Below are positions 54,563 to 62,929 of a stretch of 64,000 nt of DNA, piece after piece; within the stretch, counting starts at the first letter, position 1; each line of letters starts with the position of its first letter. Under the pieces are notes generated by a model that ran no database searches, was not told the origin of the DNA, and saw only the letters and a program-made list of their open reading frames with translations. Source of the stretch: Minisyncoccota bacterium (GTDB taxonomy: Bacteria > Verrucomicrobiota > Verrucomicrobiia > Methylacidiphilales > Verrucolacustridaceae); NCBI GenBank assembly GCA_030054195.1, contig JASGCJ010000004.1, forward strand, positions 4,256 to 68,255, in the 5' to 3' direction. A program made the translations under genes and the position numbers.

Positions 54563-54603
54563 ATATTATTTCATTCGACACTAATACAAGCGCTTGTTCT
54601 AAT
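54563..54603. promoter_or_regulatory. Divergent promoters sharing one LacI-type operator
   Basis: Perfect palindrome ACAAGCGCTTGT (54586-54597). Plus strand: TCGACA (54575-54580), 17 nt, TCTAAT (54598-54603), with the operator inside the spacer. Minus strand: TTGTAT (54589-54584), 15 nt, TATTAT-like TAATAT (54568-54563), with the operator overlapping the -35. The plus promoter would serve the esterase/fucosidase run at 54933 and the minus one the LacI gene itself. Confidence 0.65.
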
Positions 54604-54932
54604 CTAATAATTCTGCCACTTTCCCCTTCATCTTGCTCTCGCTCGCCATGTCTAGTGCAAACGCCGGCGATGGCCCACTCGTTCTATAAATCTGGCCTAT
54701 CCATCAATCGATTTCAGGCAGTAAAACTTACAGCTCAAAACGTATCACGAAAAGGGGTCAGCGGGGATCGGTCCCTATTGCCAGAAAACATCAACCGGTT
54801 GCCGCCTCCCAACTCTCTTCGGGCCTCCTCATTCATCTTGTCTTCTCGACTTCATAGCATCTTCACTCCCACCCCACCGAACGCCGCTCTCGCGAGAAAT
54901 ATCCCACCGATCGGCAAATAACTACGCTCCTC
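54604..54932 (+). other. Long untranslated leader, no gene seen
   Basis: About 330 nt between the predicted plus-strand transcription start and the SGNH ATG at 54933. An 88-codon frame at 54655-54921 has no recognisable domain and a composition unlike its neighbours, so it is not called. No clear riboswitch or terminator fold was recognised. The stretch contains AAAGGGGTCAGCGGGG near 54751, similar in its GGGGTCAG core to one at 19642. Confidence 0.4.
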
Positions 54933-55958
54933 ATGCGAATCGCACACCCTGCTCACTGGCTGCGACCCGCCTTGGTGGCCGGATTAATCCTCCTCACCGT
55001 CGCATCGGTTGTACGCGCCTCAGAACCTCCTCGCCTCACCTATCCTTACGCACCCTACAATGGAGGGAAAATGGATCCCCAACTCACGGGGTGGCCGCTC
55101 ACCGGGGAGCAGATGGCTTGGGTCCTCAAGGGGGAATACACCCGCAAGCCCGGCCACGAAGTGGACAAGCATCTTCCAGAGATGTGGTTTGTCACGCCGA
55201 CCGCTTCTCGCTGGGGCAAAAATCCAGCTGTAAACGACTGGGTCACACATCACGGCACCTTGATTGACCGGGTCCGTGCGGCCGGTCCCGCCATCGACAT
55301 CGCGCTGTTGGGAGACAGCATCACGCAAGGATGGGGCGGAGGTTGGGATGGAATGCCCGTGATCGCGGCTTGGAAAAAAAGCTTTGATGGGCGCAAGATG
55401 GTGAACCTCGGAATCGGCGGCGACCGAATCGAACATATACTCTGGAGGCTGGACCATGGTGCACTGGACGGCGCGTCCCCCAAAGTGATCGTCCTGATGA
55501 TCGGCGTGAACAACGCCCCACTTGTCTTTGCAAACGGCGTCCCCGCCATTCGGGCCGCGGAAGGCATCAAGCTCTGCCTCGACAATCTTCGCATCCGTTG
55601 CCCACGGGCGCAGATCGTTTTGATCAAAGTGCTTCCCGCTTTCGATCCCACTAAGGAGACCGGCAAAGCGGTGGTGGACATCAACAAGGCGCTTGACCAT
55701 GCCGGACTCGACACCGATCCCCACGTCCACATCCTCGACCTTACGGGAGATTTCACCAATCCCAACGAAACGCTCAAAACCGAGCTCTACTCCGGCGATA
55801 ACCTGCACATTAGTCCGGCCGGTTACGAAGTCCTCTCGACAAGACTGAAGCCGCTGGTGGACCAACTCCTAGATGAAACGGGCTCACCAAAAGCCCCGAG
55901 CGCTTTGAGGCCGGATGCCCGTCCCGCTGCGTTCGCGCAACCCTCCGCAGGCGCATGA
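54933..55958 (+). CDS. Secreted SGNH hydrolase of the MDPQ-GWPLT family
   Basis: 341 aa. N-terminal export segment LRPALVAGLILLTVASVVRA, then LTYPYAPYNGGKMDPQLTGW, the shared family motif. Blocks are complete: ALLGDSITQGWGG with S129, NLGIGGDRIEHILWRLDHG, IGVNNAP, and GDNLHISPAGY with the Asp/His pair. Probable acyl esterase in the envelope or outside. It opens the plus-strand run behind the LacI operator and overlaps the alpha/beta hydrolase by 4 nt (ATGA). A nearly identical gene order recurs at 59767-61610. Confidence 0.87.
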   Translation: MRIAHPAHWLRPALVAGLILLTVASVVRASEPPRLTYPYAPYNGGKMDPQLTGWPLTGEQMAWVLKGEYTRKPGHEVDKHLPEMWFVTPTASRWGKNPAVNDWVTHHGTLIDRVRAAGPAIDIALLGDSITQGWGGGWDGMPVIAAWKKSFDGRKMVNLGIGGDRIEHILWRLDHGALDGASPKVIVLMIGVNNAPLVFANGVPAIRAAEGIKLCLDNLRIRCPRAQIVLIKVLPAFDPTKETGKAVVDINKALDHAGLDTDPHVHILDLTGDFTNPNETLKTELYSGDNLHISPAGYEVLSTRLKPLVDQLLDETGSPKAPSALRPDARPAAFAQPSAGA

Positions 55959-56866
55959 AAGCGATCCTCTGGCCTGCCCTCTTCGTGGTCTTCAGCCTCG
56001 TGCCCGGCCGGGCGGTTGAGATTCAGACCGATCTGGCGATTCCACCTCTCTCCACAGAAGGCCCTTCGCCGAGGCACCGGTTTTTGGAAACTGCGCCCGA
56101 GTACAAAGGGACTGACGTTCACCATCAGGTTTATCTTCCGCCCGACTGGACGCCCGATTGGAAACACTTAAAGAAATCCTGGCCCGTGGTTGTTGAATAC
56201 ACGGGAAACTACTATCCCCCGTCGGGTTCCACCGGACGGGTCGAGGATGCCGCCTTGGGGCTTGGCCTCAGCGGAGGAAAAGCGATCTGGATCGTGTTGC
56301 CGTTTGTTTCTGCGGATGGGACGAAAAACGAGCTGATGTGGTGGGGCGACGAGCAAGCCACGGTCAACTACGCGAAAACCAACGTCCCCCGTCTGTGCGA
56401 AACCTACGGTGGAGATTCGGAGCGGGTGGTGCTCTGCGGTTTCTCCCGAGGGGCTATTGCCGTGAATTACATCGGACTCCACGATGACGAGATCGCCCGG
56501 CTCTGGAGCGGGTTCATGTCCCACGACCATTACGATGGCGTGCGTGCTTGGCCTGGCACGACCTGGGGCGCACCCTTAGAATCTTATCAAGAAGCCGCGG
56601 GCAAACGGCTCGCGCGACTGCAGGGCCGTCCCGTGCTGATCTCCCAAGCGAATGAGACCGGTGGCACACCCATGATCGAAAAATACATCGGTCCCCGGCA
56701 GCGTCTCGGGAAATTTACCTACCTCGGCTTCACCATGCGGAAACTTTTCCAGCAAATCCCCAATAACCTCTTTCAGGACCCGCACACGGACAGGTGGATG
56801 ATGGTTGATTCGCCGGAAAGGCAGAAAGCTCGCACATGGTTCACAAGCATTCCCCACAAACCATGA
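55955..56866 (+). CDS. Secreted alpha/beta-hydrolase esterase
   Basis: 303 aa with signal peptide MKAILWPALFVVFSLVPGRA. The beta-strand/elbow VVLCGFSRGAIAVNYIGL carries the nucleophile S164 in a GxSxG box, as in PHB-depolymerase/feruloyl-esterase-like hydrolases. PVVVEYTGNYYPPSG and WIVLPFVSADG form the sheet and oxyanion region, and FMSHDHYDG supplies Asp/His candidates. It is a clear paralogue of the protein at 60639 (same SRGAIA and YIGLHDD stretch). Coupled by an ATGA overlap to the SGNH gene, so two different esterase folds are made together. Confidence 0.83.
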   Translation: MKAILWPALFVVFSLVPGRAVEIQTDLAIPPLSTEGPSPRHRFLETAPEYKGTDVHHQVYLPPDWTPDWKHLKKSWPVVVEYTGNYYPPSGSTGRVEDAALGLGLSGGKAIWIVLPFVSADGTKNELMWWGDEQATVNYAKTNVPRLCETYGGDSERVVLCGFSRGAIAVNYIGLHDDEIARLWSGFMSHDHYDGVRAWPGTTWGAPLESYQEAAGKRLARLQGRPVLISQANETGGTPMIEKYIGPRQRLGKFTYLGFTMRKLFQQIPNNLFQDPHTDRWMMVDSPERQKARTWFTSIPHKP

Positions 56867-56940
56867 AAATCGTGCGGGATTGCCTTCAGATTTATCAAGG
56901 AAAGCTCCGGATAGAGCGTTTTACTCATGTCAGTGGTGCG

Positions 56941-56957
56941 TTGAGCCCTTGGCTCAA
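56941..56957. other. Perfect hairpin between the esterase pair and the fucosidase
   Basis: TTGAGCC-CTT-GGCTCAA: 7-bp stem, 3-nt loop, in the 130-nt gap. It is not followed by a T-run, so it is not a canonical terminator. It could stabilise or process the message within the operon. Confidence 0.3.
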
Positions 56958-56996
56958 GCGCGCCTGGGCTTCCCTCCAATTTGAAATCAATCCGCG

Positions 56997-58754
56997 ATGA
57001 TGCCTCAAGCCGCTCCTCAAGTTTGCTCCATTTCACCAACAATACCCGCACGCGAAGCGACCGATGCCGAGCGCGACACTCGAATGCAGTGGTGGCGCGA
57101 AGCGCGCTTCGGTCTGTTCGTCCATTGGGGGCTCTTCAGTGCGGCCGGCGGAACATGGCATGGGCAGAAAACCCCGTGGCTCGGGTGTTGGATGCAATCA
57201 AGTTTGAAAATTCCGAAAGAGCAGTATGCGGCGGCGCTACTGCCCATGTTTACGGGTGAACATTTCGATGCGGATTTTCTCGCTCAGTTAGCCAAGGACG
57301 CCGGGACGCGATACATCGTACCGATCACCAAGCACCACGAAGGCTTCTGCCTCTTCGACTCGAAGCACACAGATTTCAAAATCACCAACACCCAAGCCAA
57401 GCGCGATTGGATTCGGGAACTGGCGGATGCCAGCCGTAACCGCGGGCTGAAAGTGGGTTTCTACTATTCGCAGAACCTCGACTGGCACCACACTGAAGAG
57501 GGCTGGACCCCGGAACGCTATTTCGACGAGTTGGTCTTGCCACAGGTCGATGAACTCCTTTCCGGTTACGGCGAGGTGTCGATCCTTTGGTTCGACATCC
57601 CGGGCGGAGTGATCAACCCCAGTCGAGCTCGGCGTTTGGTTGAACTGTCCAAAAAACTTCAGCCCAACATCGTGATGAACAATCGCCTCGGCGGGGGCTT
57701 TCAAGGGGACTTTCAAACCCCCGAGCAAGTCATTCCGCCCACAGGCATTCCCGGGCGGGACTGGGAAACCTGCCAAACCCTCAATGACACATGGGAATAC
57801 ACCCACTACGACCGGAATTGGAAAAGCCCGACCATGCTCGTGCGCGAACTCATCGATACCGTGAGCAAGGGCGGCAACTACTTGCTCAACATTGGCCCAA
57901 AACCCGATGGCACCGTTCCGCAGAGCAACATCGACATCCTGCGGGCCATTGGCGGTTGGATGAAAGTGCACGGCGACTCGATTTATGGCACGGCCGCCTC
58001 GCCCTTCCCTCGTCAGCTTCCCTGGGGACGCTGCACGCAAAAGGACCTCGGCAATGGGGTAACCCGGCTCTACCTGCACATTTTCCGCTGGCCCTTTGAT
58101 TCCATCCTGCGGGTCCCTGCGCTGGATAATGAAGTTTCTGCGGTCGCCCTCCTGAGCGAACCCGACGCCGGACCGCTCAGCTACATCGAAGATGCCAATG
58201 GAGACCTCTTGGTCCGCCTCCCGATTGCCGAACCCAACGACTACGCCACCGTCGTCACCCTCGATGTTAAAGGCGCACCCAGGGTGGCCATCCAACCGAT
58301 CCGCACCAACGACAAGGGCATCCTGGAACTGCCGGCCAGTCTGGCCTTGATCCAAGCTGCTCCCGCCATCGCGGAAATTGCCGGCTTTGGTGAGAAGACC
58401 AAGACGCTCTACTACAATCCCGTGACCCATACGCTCGACTCCTGGATGAACCCTGAAGACTGGGCGTTCTGGCCGGTCAGCACCGCGCAACCCGGCGAGT
58501 ATTTTGTGGACGTGGTCTACAGCCGCAAGGAAAGCGGCGAGAGTTGCGAGTATCTCGTGGAGCTGGGGAACCAGAAAATCGCCGCAGCAGCAAACACCAC
58601 GGGGGCGGAGCAAGTCCGCACCGATCGCATCGGAGTCCTCAAGATCGACAAGACCGACCGCTCCGATGTCGGAATCCGACTCTCGAAAAGAACCGAGCAA
58701 GAGGCCATAAAAGTTCGTTCCATCACGCTCATACCTATCTCAATGAACCAATGA
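56997..58754 (+). CDS. GH29 alpha-L-fucosidase
   Basis: 585 aa. N-terminal catalytic barrel: QWWREARFGLFVHWGLFSAA, RYIVPITKHHEGFCLFDSKH, DWIRELADASRNRGLKVGFY, and VSILWFDIPGG with the retaining nucleophile D200. GNYLLNIGPKPDG closes the barrel; a C-terminal beta domain follows. GH29 enzymes release alpha-linked L-fucose. No signal peptide is seen and an upstream in-frame stop rules out a longer start, so it may act in the cytoplasm on imported fucosides, or be exported another way. The released fucose fits the fucP/fucI pair 38 kb away. The last four bases overlap an ATG at 58751. Confidence 0.92.
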   Translation: MMPQAAPQVCSISPTIPAREATDAERDTRMQWWREARFGLFVHWGLFSAAGGTWHGQKTPWLGCWMQSSLKIPKEQYAAALLPMFTGEHFDADFLAQLAKDAGTRYIVPITKHHEGFCLFDSKHTDFKITNTQAKRDWIRELADASRNRGLKVGFYYSQNLDWHHTEEGWTPERYFDELVLPQVDELLSGYGEVSILWFDIPGGVINPSRARRLVELSKKLQPNIVMNNRLGGGFQGDFQTPEQVIPPTGIPGRDWETCQTLNDTWEYTHYDRNWKSPTMLVRELIDTVSKGGNYLLNIGPKPDGTVPQSNIDILRAIGGWMKVHGDSIYGTAASPFPRQLPWGRCTQKDLGNGVTRLYLHIFRWPFDSILRVPALDNEVSAVALLSEPDAGPLSYIEDANGDLLVRLPIAEPNDYATVVTLDVKGAPRVAIQPIRTNDKGILELPASLALIQAAPAIAEIAGFGEKTKTLYYNPVTHTLDSWMNPEDWAFWPVSTAQPGEYFVDVVYSRKESGESCEYLVELGNQKIAAAANTTGAEQVRTDRIGVLKIDKTDRSDVGIRLSKRTEQEAIKVRSITLIPISMNQ

Positions 58755-58912
58755 TTATCCAGCTCCAGAAACTCATCTCCCTCATATTCGCAATCTTCCT
58801 GAGGTGCGAAAGCCGGCGCGATCAGCCTTCATTTTCGCCGCCAGCGCTTCCTTTGCCAACAGTCCCACAAAACAGCGGCCTTGCGATCACCTGCGCGAAG
58901 GCGTGCGCCATC
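58751..58912 (+). pseudogene. Apparent 5' remnant with a second export segment
   Basis: An ATG at 58751 overlaps the fucosidase stop (ATGA) as at other operon joints here and begins MIIQLQKLISLIFAIFL, a hydrophobic stretch. The frame then runs through low-complexity sequence straight into the next gene's own signal peptide. It looks like the leftover start of a deleted or rearranged secreted gene, or an unusual N-terminal extension of the next gene. Confidence 0.35.
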
Positions 58913-59770
58913 ATGCATAGGATTAACCAAAACAATACGAGGATGTGCACTGTTCTCCTGCTCTTCGCTTGCCTCGCCGGAATCGCGTCGGCAGCGGACG
59001 TGCTCGGCCCAGAAGAAGTTTTGGCTACGAAGCCAGCCGACACGGCGGCCATCGCCAAGCGCCGTCCAGCGGACCCGGCGCTATGGCCCGTTACCCCCAC
59101 CGCTGGATACGGGGGCTGGTCCAAGACCACCGGATCGACCTGGCTCGGCAGCCACGCCAAACTTGAGGCCGTTGCGGCGGCAAGCCCCTCAGCCGAGATC
59201 TTACTGCTAGGCGATGCGCTTCCAGCCACTCTGGGCAATGGGGTAGAGGCCACGCCAACGCCGCCTGCGTCCTGGAAGAAGTATTTAGGATCTAGACAAG
59301 TTCTCAATCTAGCCCAGCCCGGAGAGAACACCGAGCAGGTGCTCTGGCGTTTGAAATGTGCATTCATTGATCACCTCTCGCCTCGCGTGGTCATAATCGG
59401 CGTAGGCGCGAACAATCTCGTGGCGGTTGAACGTCATAAGGTGCCTGTAGCTGCCATAGCCAAGGGTATCGAGACGGTCATCAGCACGGTGCGTTCCCAC
59501 TGGCCCAATGTGATCGTAGTGGTCATCGAACCCCTGCTGATGGGTCGTCCCAAACCTGCCCAGCGCGAGTACCTCGCTGCTCTCCAGACTGCCATCGACG
59601 CCCTTCCCCGAATACCAGGGGTCACTTTCGTGGATCCACGAGGCCTGTTGGCCGATGATGCCGGCGTGATCCGCGCCGACCGCTCGGGGTATGGGGGACT
59701 AATGCTGAACGATGCTGGTCGCGAGGCCTTGGGAGACGCCCTAGCGGCGGCGCTGAAAGGACAACCATGA
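58913..59770 (+). CDS. Degenerate SGNH-like secreted protein (probable pseudoenzyme)
   Basis: 285 aa from 58913; an ATG at 58943 (MCTVLLLFACLAGIASA) is an equally good start. After the signal peptide come a shortened family motif (DPALWPVTPTAGYGGW) and an SGNH-like core that keeps NLAQPGENTEQVLWRLKCA and IGVGANN. The nucleophile is lost: LLLGDALPATLG has A102 where the active relatives have Ser (GDSIT). The final DxxH block is also gone (SGYGGLMLNDAGREAL). The fold appears complete, so the protein may bind glycan or partner the active esterase, whose gene follows with an ATGA overlap. Confidence 0.75.
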   Translation: MHRINQNNTRMCTVLLLFACLAGIASAADVLGPEEVLATKPADTAAIAKRRPADPALWPVTPTAGYGGWSKTTGSTWLGSHAKLEAVAAASPSAEILLLGDALPATLGNGVEATPTPPASWKKYLGSRQVLNLAQPGENTEQVLWRLKCAFIDHLSPRVVIIGVGANNLVAVERHKVPVAAIAKGIETVISTVRSHWPNVIVVVIEPLLMGRPKPAQREYLAALQTAIDALPRIPGVTFVDPRGLLADDAGVIRADRSGYGGLMLNDAGREALGDALAAALKGQP

Positions 59771-60642
59771 ACATCTTTCGTCTGCTACCTATTGCTCTCC
59801 TCGGTTCGGCTATAGCCGCCCAGGAAACACTACCGATCACTTACCCTTACGAGCCCTACCATCAGGGGCAGATGGATCCGCAAATCACCGGCTGGCCATT
59901 GAGCGCAGAAGGACATGCTTGGGCCATCCGGCCACGCGACCAGCGCCGGCCCGGCGACGAAGTGGGAAACCCTCGGCTGGAACTTATCCCGGTGGTTCCA
60001 TCGGCAAGCCGCTGGAAAGATCCCGAGAAATGGCTGAACCTCCATAGCACCCTGGTGGAAATCGTGCGTTCTCAGCAGAAGCCGGTGGATGTGGTCCTCC
60101 TCGGCGACAGTATCACTTGGATGTGGGGCGGCACCAAAACCGGCAATCCCAAATTCGAGGAGGCTTGGACTAAGCGCTTCAGCCACCTGAACACAGTTAA
60201 TCTCGGCATCCAGGGAGACACGACGGAAAATATCCTTTGGCGATTAGACCACGGGGCCTTAGACGGCATCGACCCGCAGGTCGTAGTGCTGCTGATCGGC
60301 ACCAACAATAAGCCTAACGCCAAAACGCAGACTGCGGTGGCCGAAGGTATCCGCCTGATCCTCGATAATTTGCAAAAGCGCTTGCCCAAGACTCGGATCA
60401 TCTTGGTCAAAACCCTGCCGGTGGCGACCGAAGACATGCGCCGCTTCTGCGATCATCTGGATACGCTTAGCTTTGACCAGCGCCCCGGGGTCCAAGTGCT
60501 CGACTTGTGGGAGGAACTGGTGCTCCCCGACGGCACGATCGACCGTGACCAATACATCGACGGCAGTCTGCATCTGGGCGCCGGATACGAGATATACGCC
60601 GATAAGCTGCAACCGTTGATCGATAAGGCCCTGAAACCATGA
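59767..60642 (+). CDS. Secreted SGNH hydrolase of the MDPQ-GWPLT family
   Basis: 291 aa. Signal peptide MNIFRLLPIALLGSAIAA, then ITYPYEPYHQGQMDPQITGW. Blocks: LLGDSITWMWGG with S115, NLGIQGDTTENILWRLDHG, IGTNNKP. The last block is YIDGSLHLGAGYEIY: the His is there but the Asp is one residue further away than in DxxH. Role as in the copy at 54933; this is the second SGNH plus alpha/beta hydrolase couplet. Overlaps on both sides are 4 nt (ATGA). Confidence 0.87.
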   Translation: MNIFRLLPIALLGSAIAAQETLPITYPYEPYHQGQMDPQITGWPLSAEGHAWAIRPRDQRRPGDEVGNPRLELIPVVPSASRWKDPEKWLNLHSTLVEIVRSQQKPVDVVLLGDSITWMWGGTKTGNPKFEEAWTKRFSHLNTVNLGIQGDTTENILWRLDHGALDGIDPQVVVLLIGTNNKPNAKTQTAVAEGIRLILDNLQKRLPKTRIILVKTLPVATEDMRRFCDHLDTLSFDQRPGVQVLDLWEELVLPDGTIDRDQYIDGSLHLGAGYEIYADKLQPLIDKALKP

Positions 60643-61610
60643 CCCGATCTGTCCTCATCCTTGTGCTTATTGTCCTGCCTTTCACCCAGTGTTGGGCGAC
60701 TGAAGTAGTCAGCCCTCCGGACGTCTTGACCATCCCTGCGGATTTGGAAAATCCAGTATTGGCCGATGGAAAACCCGCCCCGGGCAAAGCTGTACTGCAA
60801 TCCCTTCCACGCTACGCCGGCACGGAAGTCACCCACGCGCTTTACTTGCCCACAGATTGGTCTCCGAACAAGCGGTTCCCTGTTCTGGTCGAGTATTTGG
60901 GCAACACCGCCCGCGTTCGTGATTACCGGGGCATCGGTTACGGCCTGACTGGTGGGAAAGGCTTCATTTGGGTCGTACTGCCTTTTGTCAGCTCTGACGG
61001 CAAAAAGGACGAGGCGTGGTGGTGGGGCGATGTGGCAGCAACCGTTGCTTATGCCAAGGAAGCCGTGCCGGCAATTTGCAAACAATGGGGTGGGAATCCA
61101 GCCAAGGTGATTCTGATTGGCAGTTCGCGCGGCGCGATCGCATGCAACTACATCGGCTTGCATGACGACCAAATTGCCAAGCTCTGGCAGGCCATCATTC
61201 CGGTCAGCCACTACGACGACGGACACATTCCTTGGGACATGACGCCCGAGGAGCAACATCATGCCTCGGAACGGTTGCGACGACTGGGAAACACTCCGCA
61301 GTTGATCGCGGGCGAGCATTGCAGTGTCCCGCAACTTGGCAGTGACAAACCGCTTTTGGAAAAAATCAAAGAAAAGAAACTTACCTCGTTCATCGCTGCA
61401 AAGGGAGAGCTTGGGCTCAAGCCAATAACAGAAGTCGAAGGCACACGAAAGTTTATCGCGAGCAACTTTCCCCAAGGGAACTTCACGATCCTTGACCTGC
61501 CGTGGGTGAATCATAACGCGTCTAAGGCCTTGTTGCGGGACACGCCCGAACGGAAAAAGATTCGGCAGTGGATTCAAGAGATGGTGCGCGACGCGCAAAA
61601 TGATTCCTAA
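60639..61610 (+). CDS. Secreted alpha/beta-hydrolase esterase, paralogue of the 55955 product
   Basis: 323 aa with signal peptide MTRSVLILVLIVLPFTQCWA. The nucleophile elbow VILIGSSRGAIACNYIGLHD has S163; PVLVEYLGN and WVVLPFVSSDGKKDEAWWWG match the paralogue closely. Acid and His candidates are in VSHYDDG and near VNHNASK. An esterase on glycan-linked acyl groups is the best guess. The start overlaps the SGNH gene by 4 nt; the thioredoxin-like gene follows 5 nt later. Confidence 0.83.
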   Translation: MTRSVLILVLIVLPFTQCWATEVVSPPDVLTIPADLENPVLADGKPAPGKAVLQSLPRYAGTEVTHALYLPTDWSPNKRFPVLVEYLGNTARVRDYRGIGYGLTGGKGFIWVVLPFVSSDGKKDEAWWWGDVAATVAYAKEAVPAICKQWGGNPAKVILIGSSRGAIACNYIGLHDDQIAKLWQAIIPVSHYDDGHIPWDMTPEEQHHASERLRRLGNTPQLIAGEHCSVPQLGSDKPLLEKIKEKKLTSFIAAKGELGLKPITEVEGTRKFIASNFPQGNFTILDLPWVNHNASKALLRDTPERKKIRQWIQEMVRDAQNDS

Positions 61611-61615
61611 GAAAC

Positions 61616-62929
61616 ATGAAAACAATCACAACTCTCCTCGTCTTGATGTCGTTTGTCATTACTGTCCATTCCGAACAGTTGTCGCCTTCAGATTTAGTAA
61701 AGATAAATGAACTAAGAAAGGCGGTGGAGGATGCCTACACAGCCATGCGTCCCACCAAAGGCGACAGCGGAAATCTTGACAAGGCCTATGCGCAGTTGGA
61801 GGAAACCAATGTGCCCAAAATATTCTCACTGGCCCAAAAAGAGCCGGAATCACAACCCGCTTTCGATGTGTTTTTGTGGATTGCGATGGACAGTTACGCA
61901 TTGCGTGGACTCATTCGCACCTATCAGCTCCAATCACTGGAATACCTCGCGAATTATCATTCAACCAACTCAAAGCTTGGCCCGCTCTGCAGTTATCTTG
62001 GCCGCTACTGCTTTAATACGTGGGGTGGCAACCGAATGAATTGGATTTGGCTGAAGCCAGGAGTCGAACATATTTCCAACCCCGCCTATGGCGCCCGTGC
62101 GATTAAGGAGATGGGCCGTCTTGAAGCTAACAAATCCGGGCGGCCGGCGGTGGACTTTCTGAAGTCAGTAATCAAAAACAATTCCAACCGCGCCATTCGC
62201 GCTCAAGCGATTTATGCCTTGGGGCGTTTCGACGCCGAAAAGTTCGCGGATTTGGATGGATTTGAGAAAATTCCGGTATATGCGAAAGGCATGAGCGCTA
62301 ACGTTTTGGCTGAATGGAAAACATTCGGAAGTTCCCAGCAAGCCGCTGCCGATGCCGAGAACGAATTCAACGATGTCATAGCCAATTACTCTGACTGTCT
62401 TGATTTGGGGGAACGGAGTAGCCCGAAAGAAAAAGCACCACGTTTAAAGGAACTGGCGGAACAAAACTTATTTGCCCTGAAACATCTTTCCCTCGGCAAA
62501 GAAGCCCCGGAAATCGAAGCGAAGGGCGTGGATGGCAAACTTTTTAAATTAAGCGACAGTCGTGGAAAGATCTGTGTGCTGACTTTTTGGGCGAGCTGGT
62601 GCGGTCCCTGCATGGCGATGGTTCCCGAGGAAAGAGCACTGGTCCAGCAGATGCAGGGGAAACCATTCAGCCTTATCGGCGTCAATGGCGACGAGTCACT
62701 CTCGAATGCTAAGCGTGCGATGGAACGCGAACAGATGACATGGCCTTCTTTTTGGAATGGCAAAGAGGGATCAAAAGGGCCGATCGCCAAGGCATGGAAT
62801 GTTAAGGGCTGGCCAACGATTTATATCTTGGACGCCAAAGGAGTCATCCGATTCAACGGGGCGGCAGCCGACGACCTCAATCGATGTGTGGACGAACTTA
62901 TGAAGGAGCTGGCAGACACCTCATTATGA
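61616..62929 (+). CDS. Secreted TlpA-like thioredoxin-fold protein with large N-terminal domain
   Basis: 437 aa with signal peptide MKTITTLLVLMSFVITVHS. Residues about 20-295 are helix-rich and unassigned (DLVKINELRKAVEDAYTAM, FARSKL-like helices). From about 300 a redoxin/TlpA fold runs APEIEAKGVDGKLFKLSDS, TFWASWCGPCMAMVPEE with the CxxC pair near residues 328-332, and GWPTIYILDAKGVIRFNG with the cis-Pro. TlpA-like proteins reduce or isomerise disulfides outside the cytoplasm. Inside an esterase operon it may help fold Cys-containing secreted proteins, though the neighbours are Cys-poor. It overlaps the next start by 4 nt. Confidence 0.8.
   Translation: MKTITTLLVLMSFVITVHSEQLSPSDLVKINELRKAVEDAYTAMRPTKGDSGNLDKAYAQLEETNVPKIFSLAQKEPESQPAFDVFLWIAMDSYALRGLIRTYQLQSLEYLANYHSTNSKLGPLCSYLGRYCFNTWGGNRMNWIWLKPGVEHISNPAYGARAIKEMGRLEANKSGRPAVDFLKSVIKNNSNRAIRAQAIYALGRFDAEKFADLDGFEKIPVYAKGMSANVLAEWKTFGSSQQAAADAENEFNDVIANYSDCLDLGERSSPKEKAPRLKELAEQNLFALKHLSLGKEAPEIEAKGVDGKLFKLSDSRGKICVLTFWASWCGPCMAMVPEERALVQQMQGKPFSLIGVNGDESLSNAKRAMEREQMTWPSFWNGKEGSKGPIAKAWNVKGWPTIYILDAKGVIRFNGAAADDLNRCVDELMKELADTSL

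Noticed and set aside
54655-54921. 88-codon open frame upstream of the SGNH gene
   Set aside because: No domain, no signal peptide, composition unlike neighbours; more likely untranslated leader.
57288-58700. Long open frame (470 codons) on the strand opposite the GH29 fucosidase
   Set aside because: Fully antisense to a gene with complete GH29 motifs; explained by codon bias of the real gene.
60376-60386. AAAGCGCTTG inside the SGNH gene at 59767
   Set aside because: Within coding sequence and explained by codons; not a likely operator.
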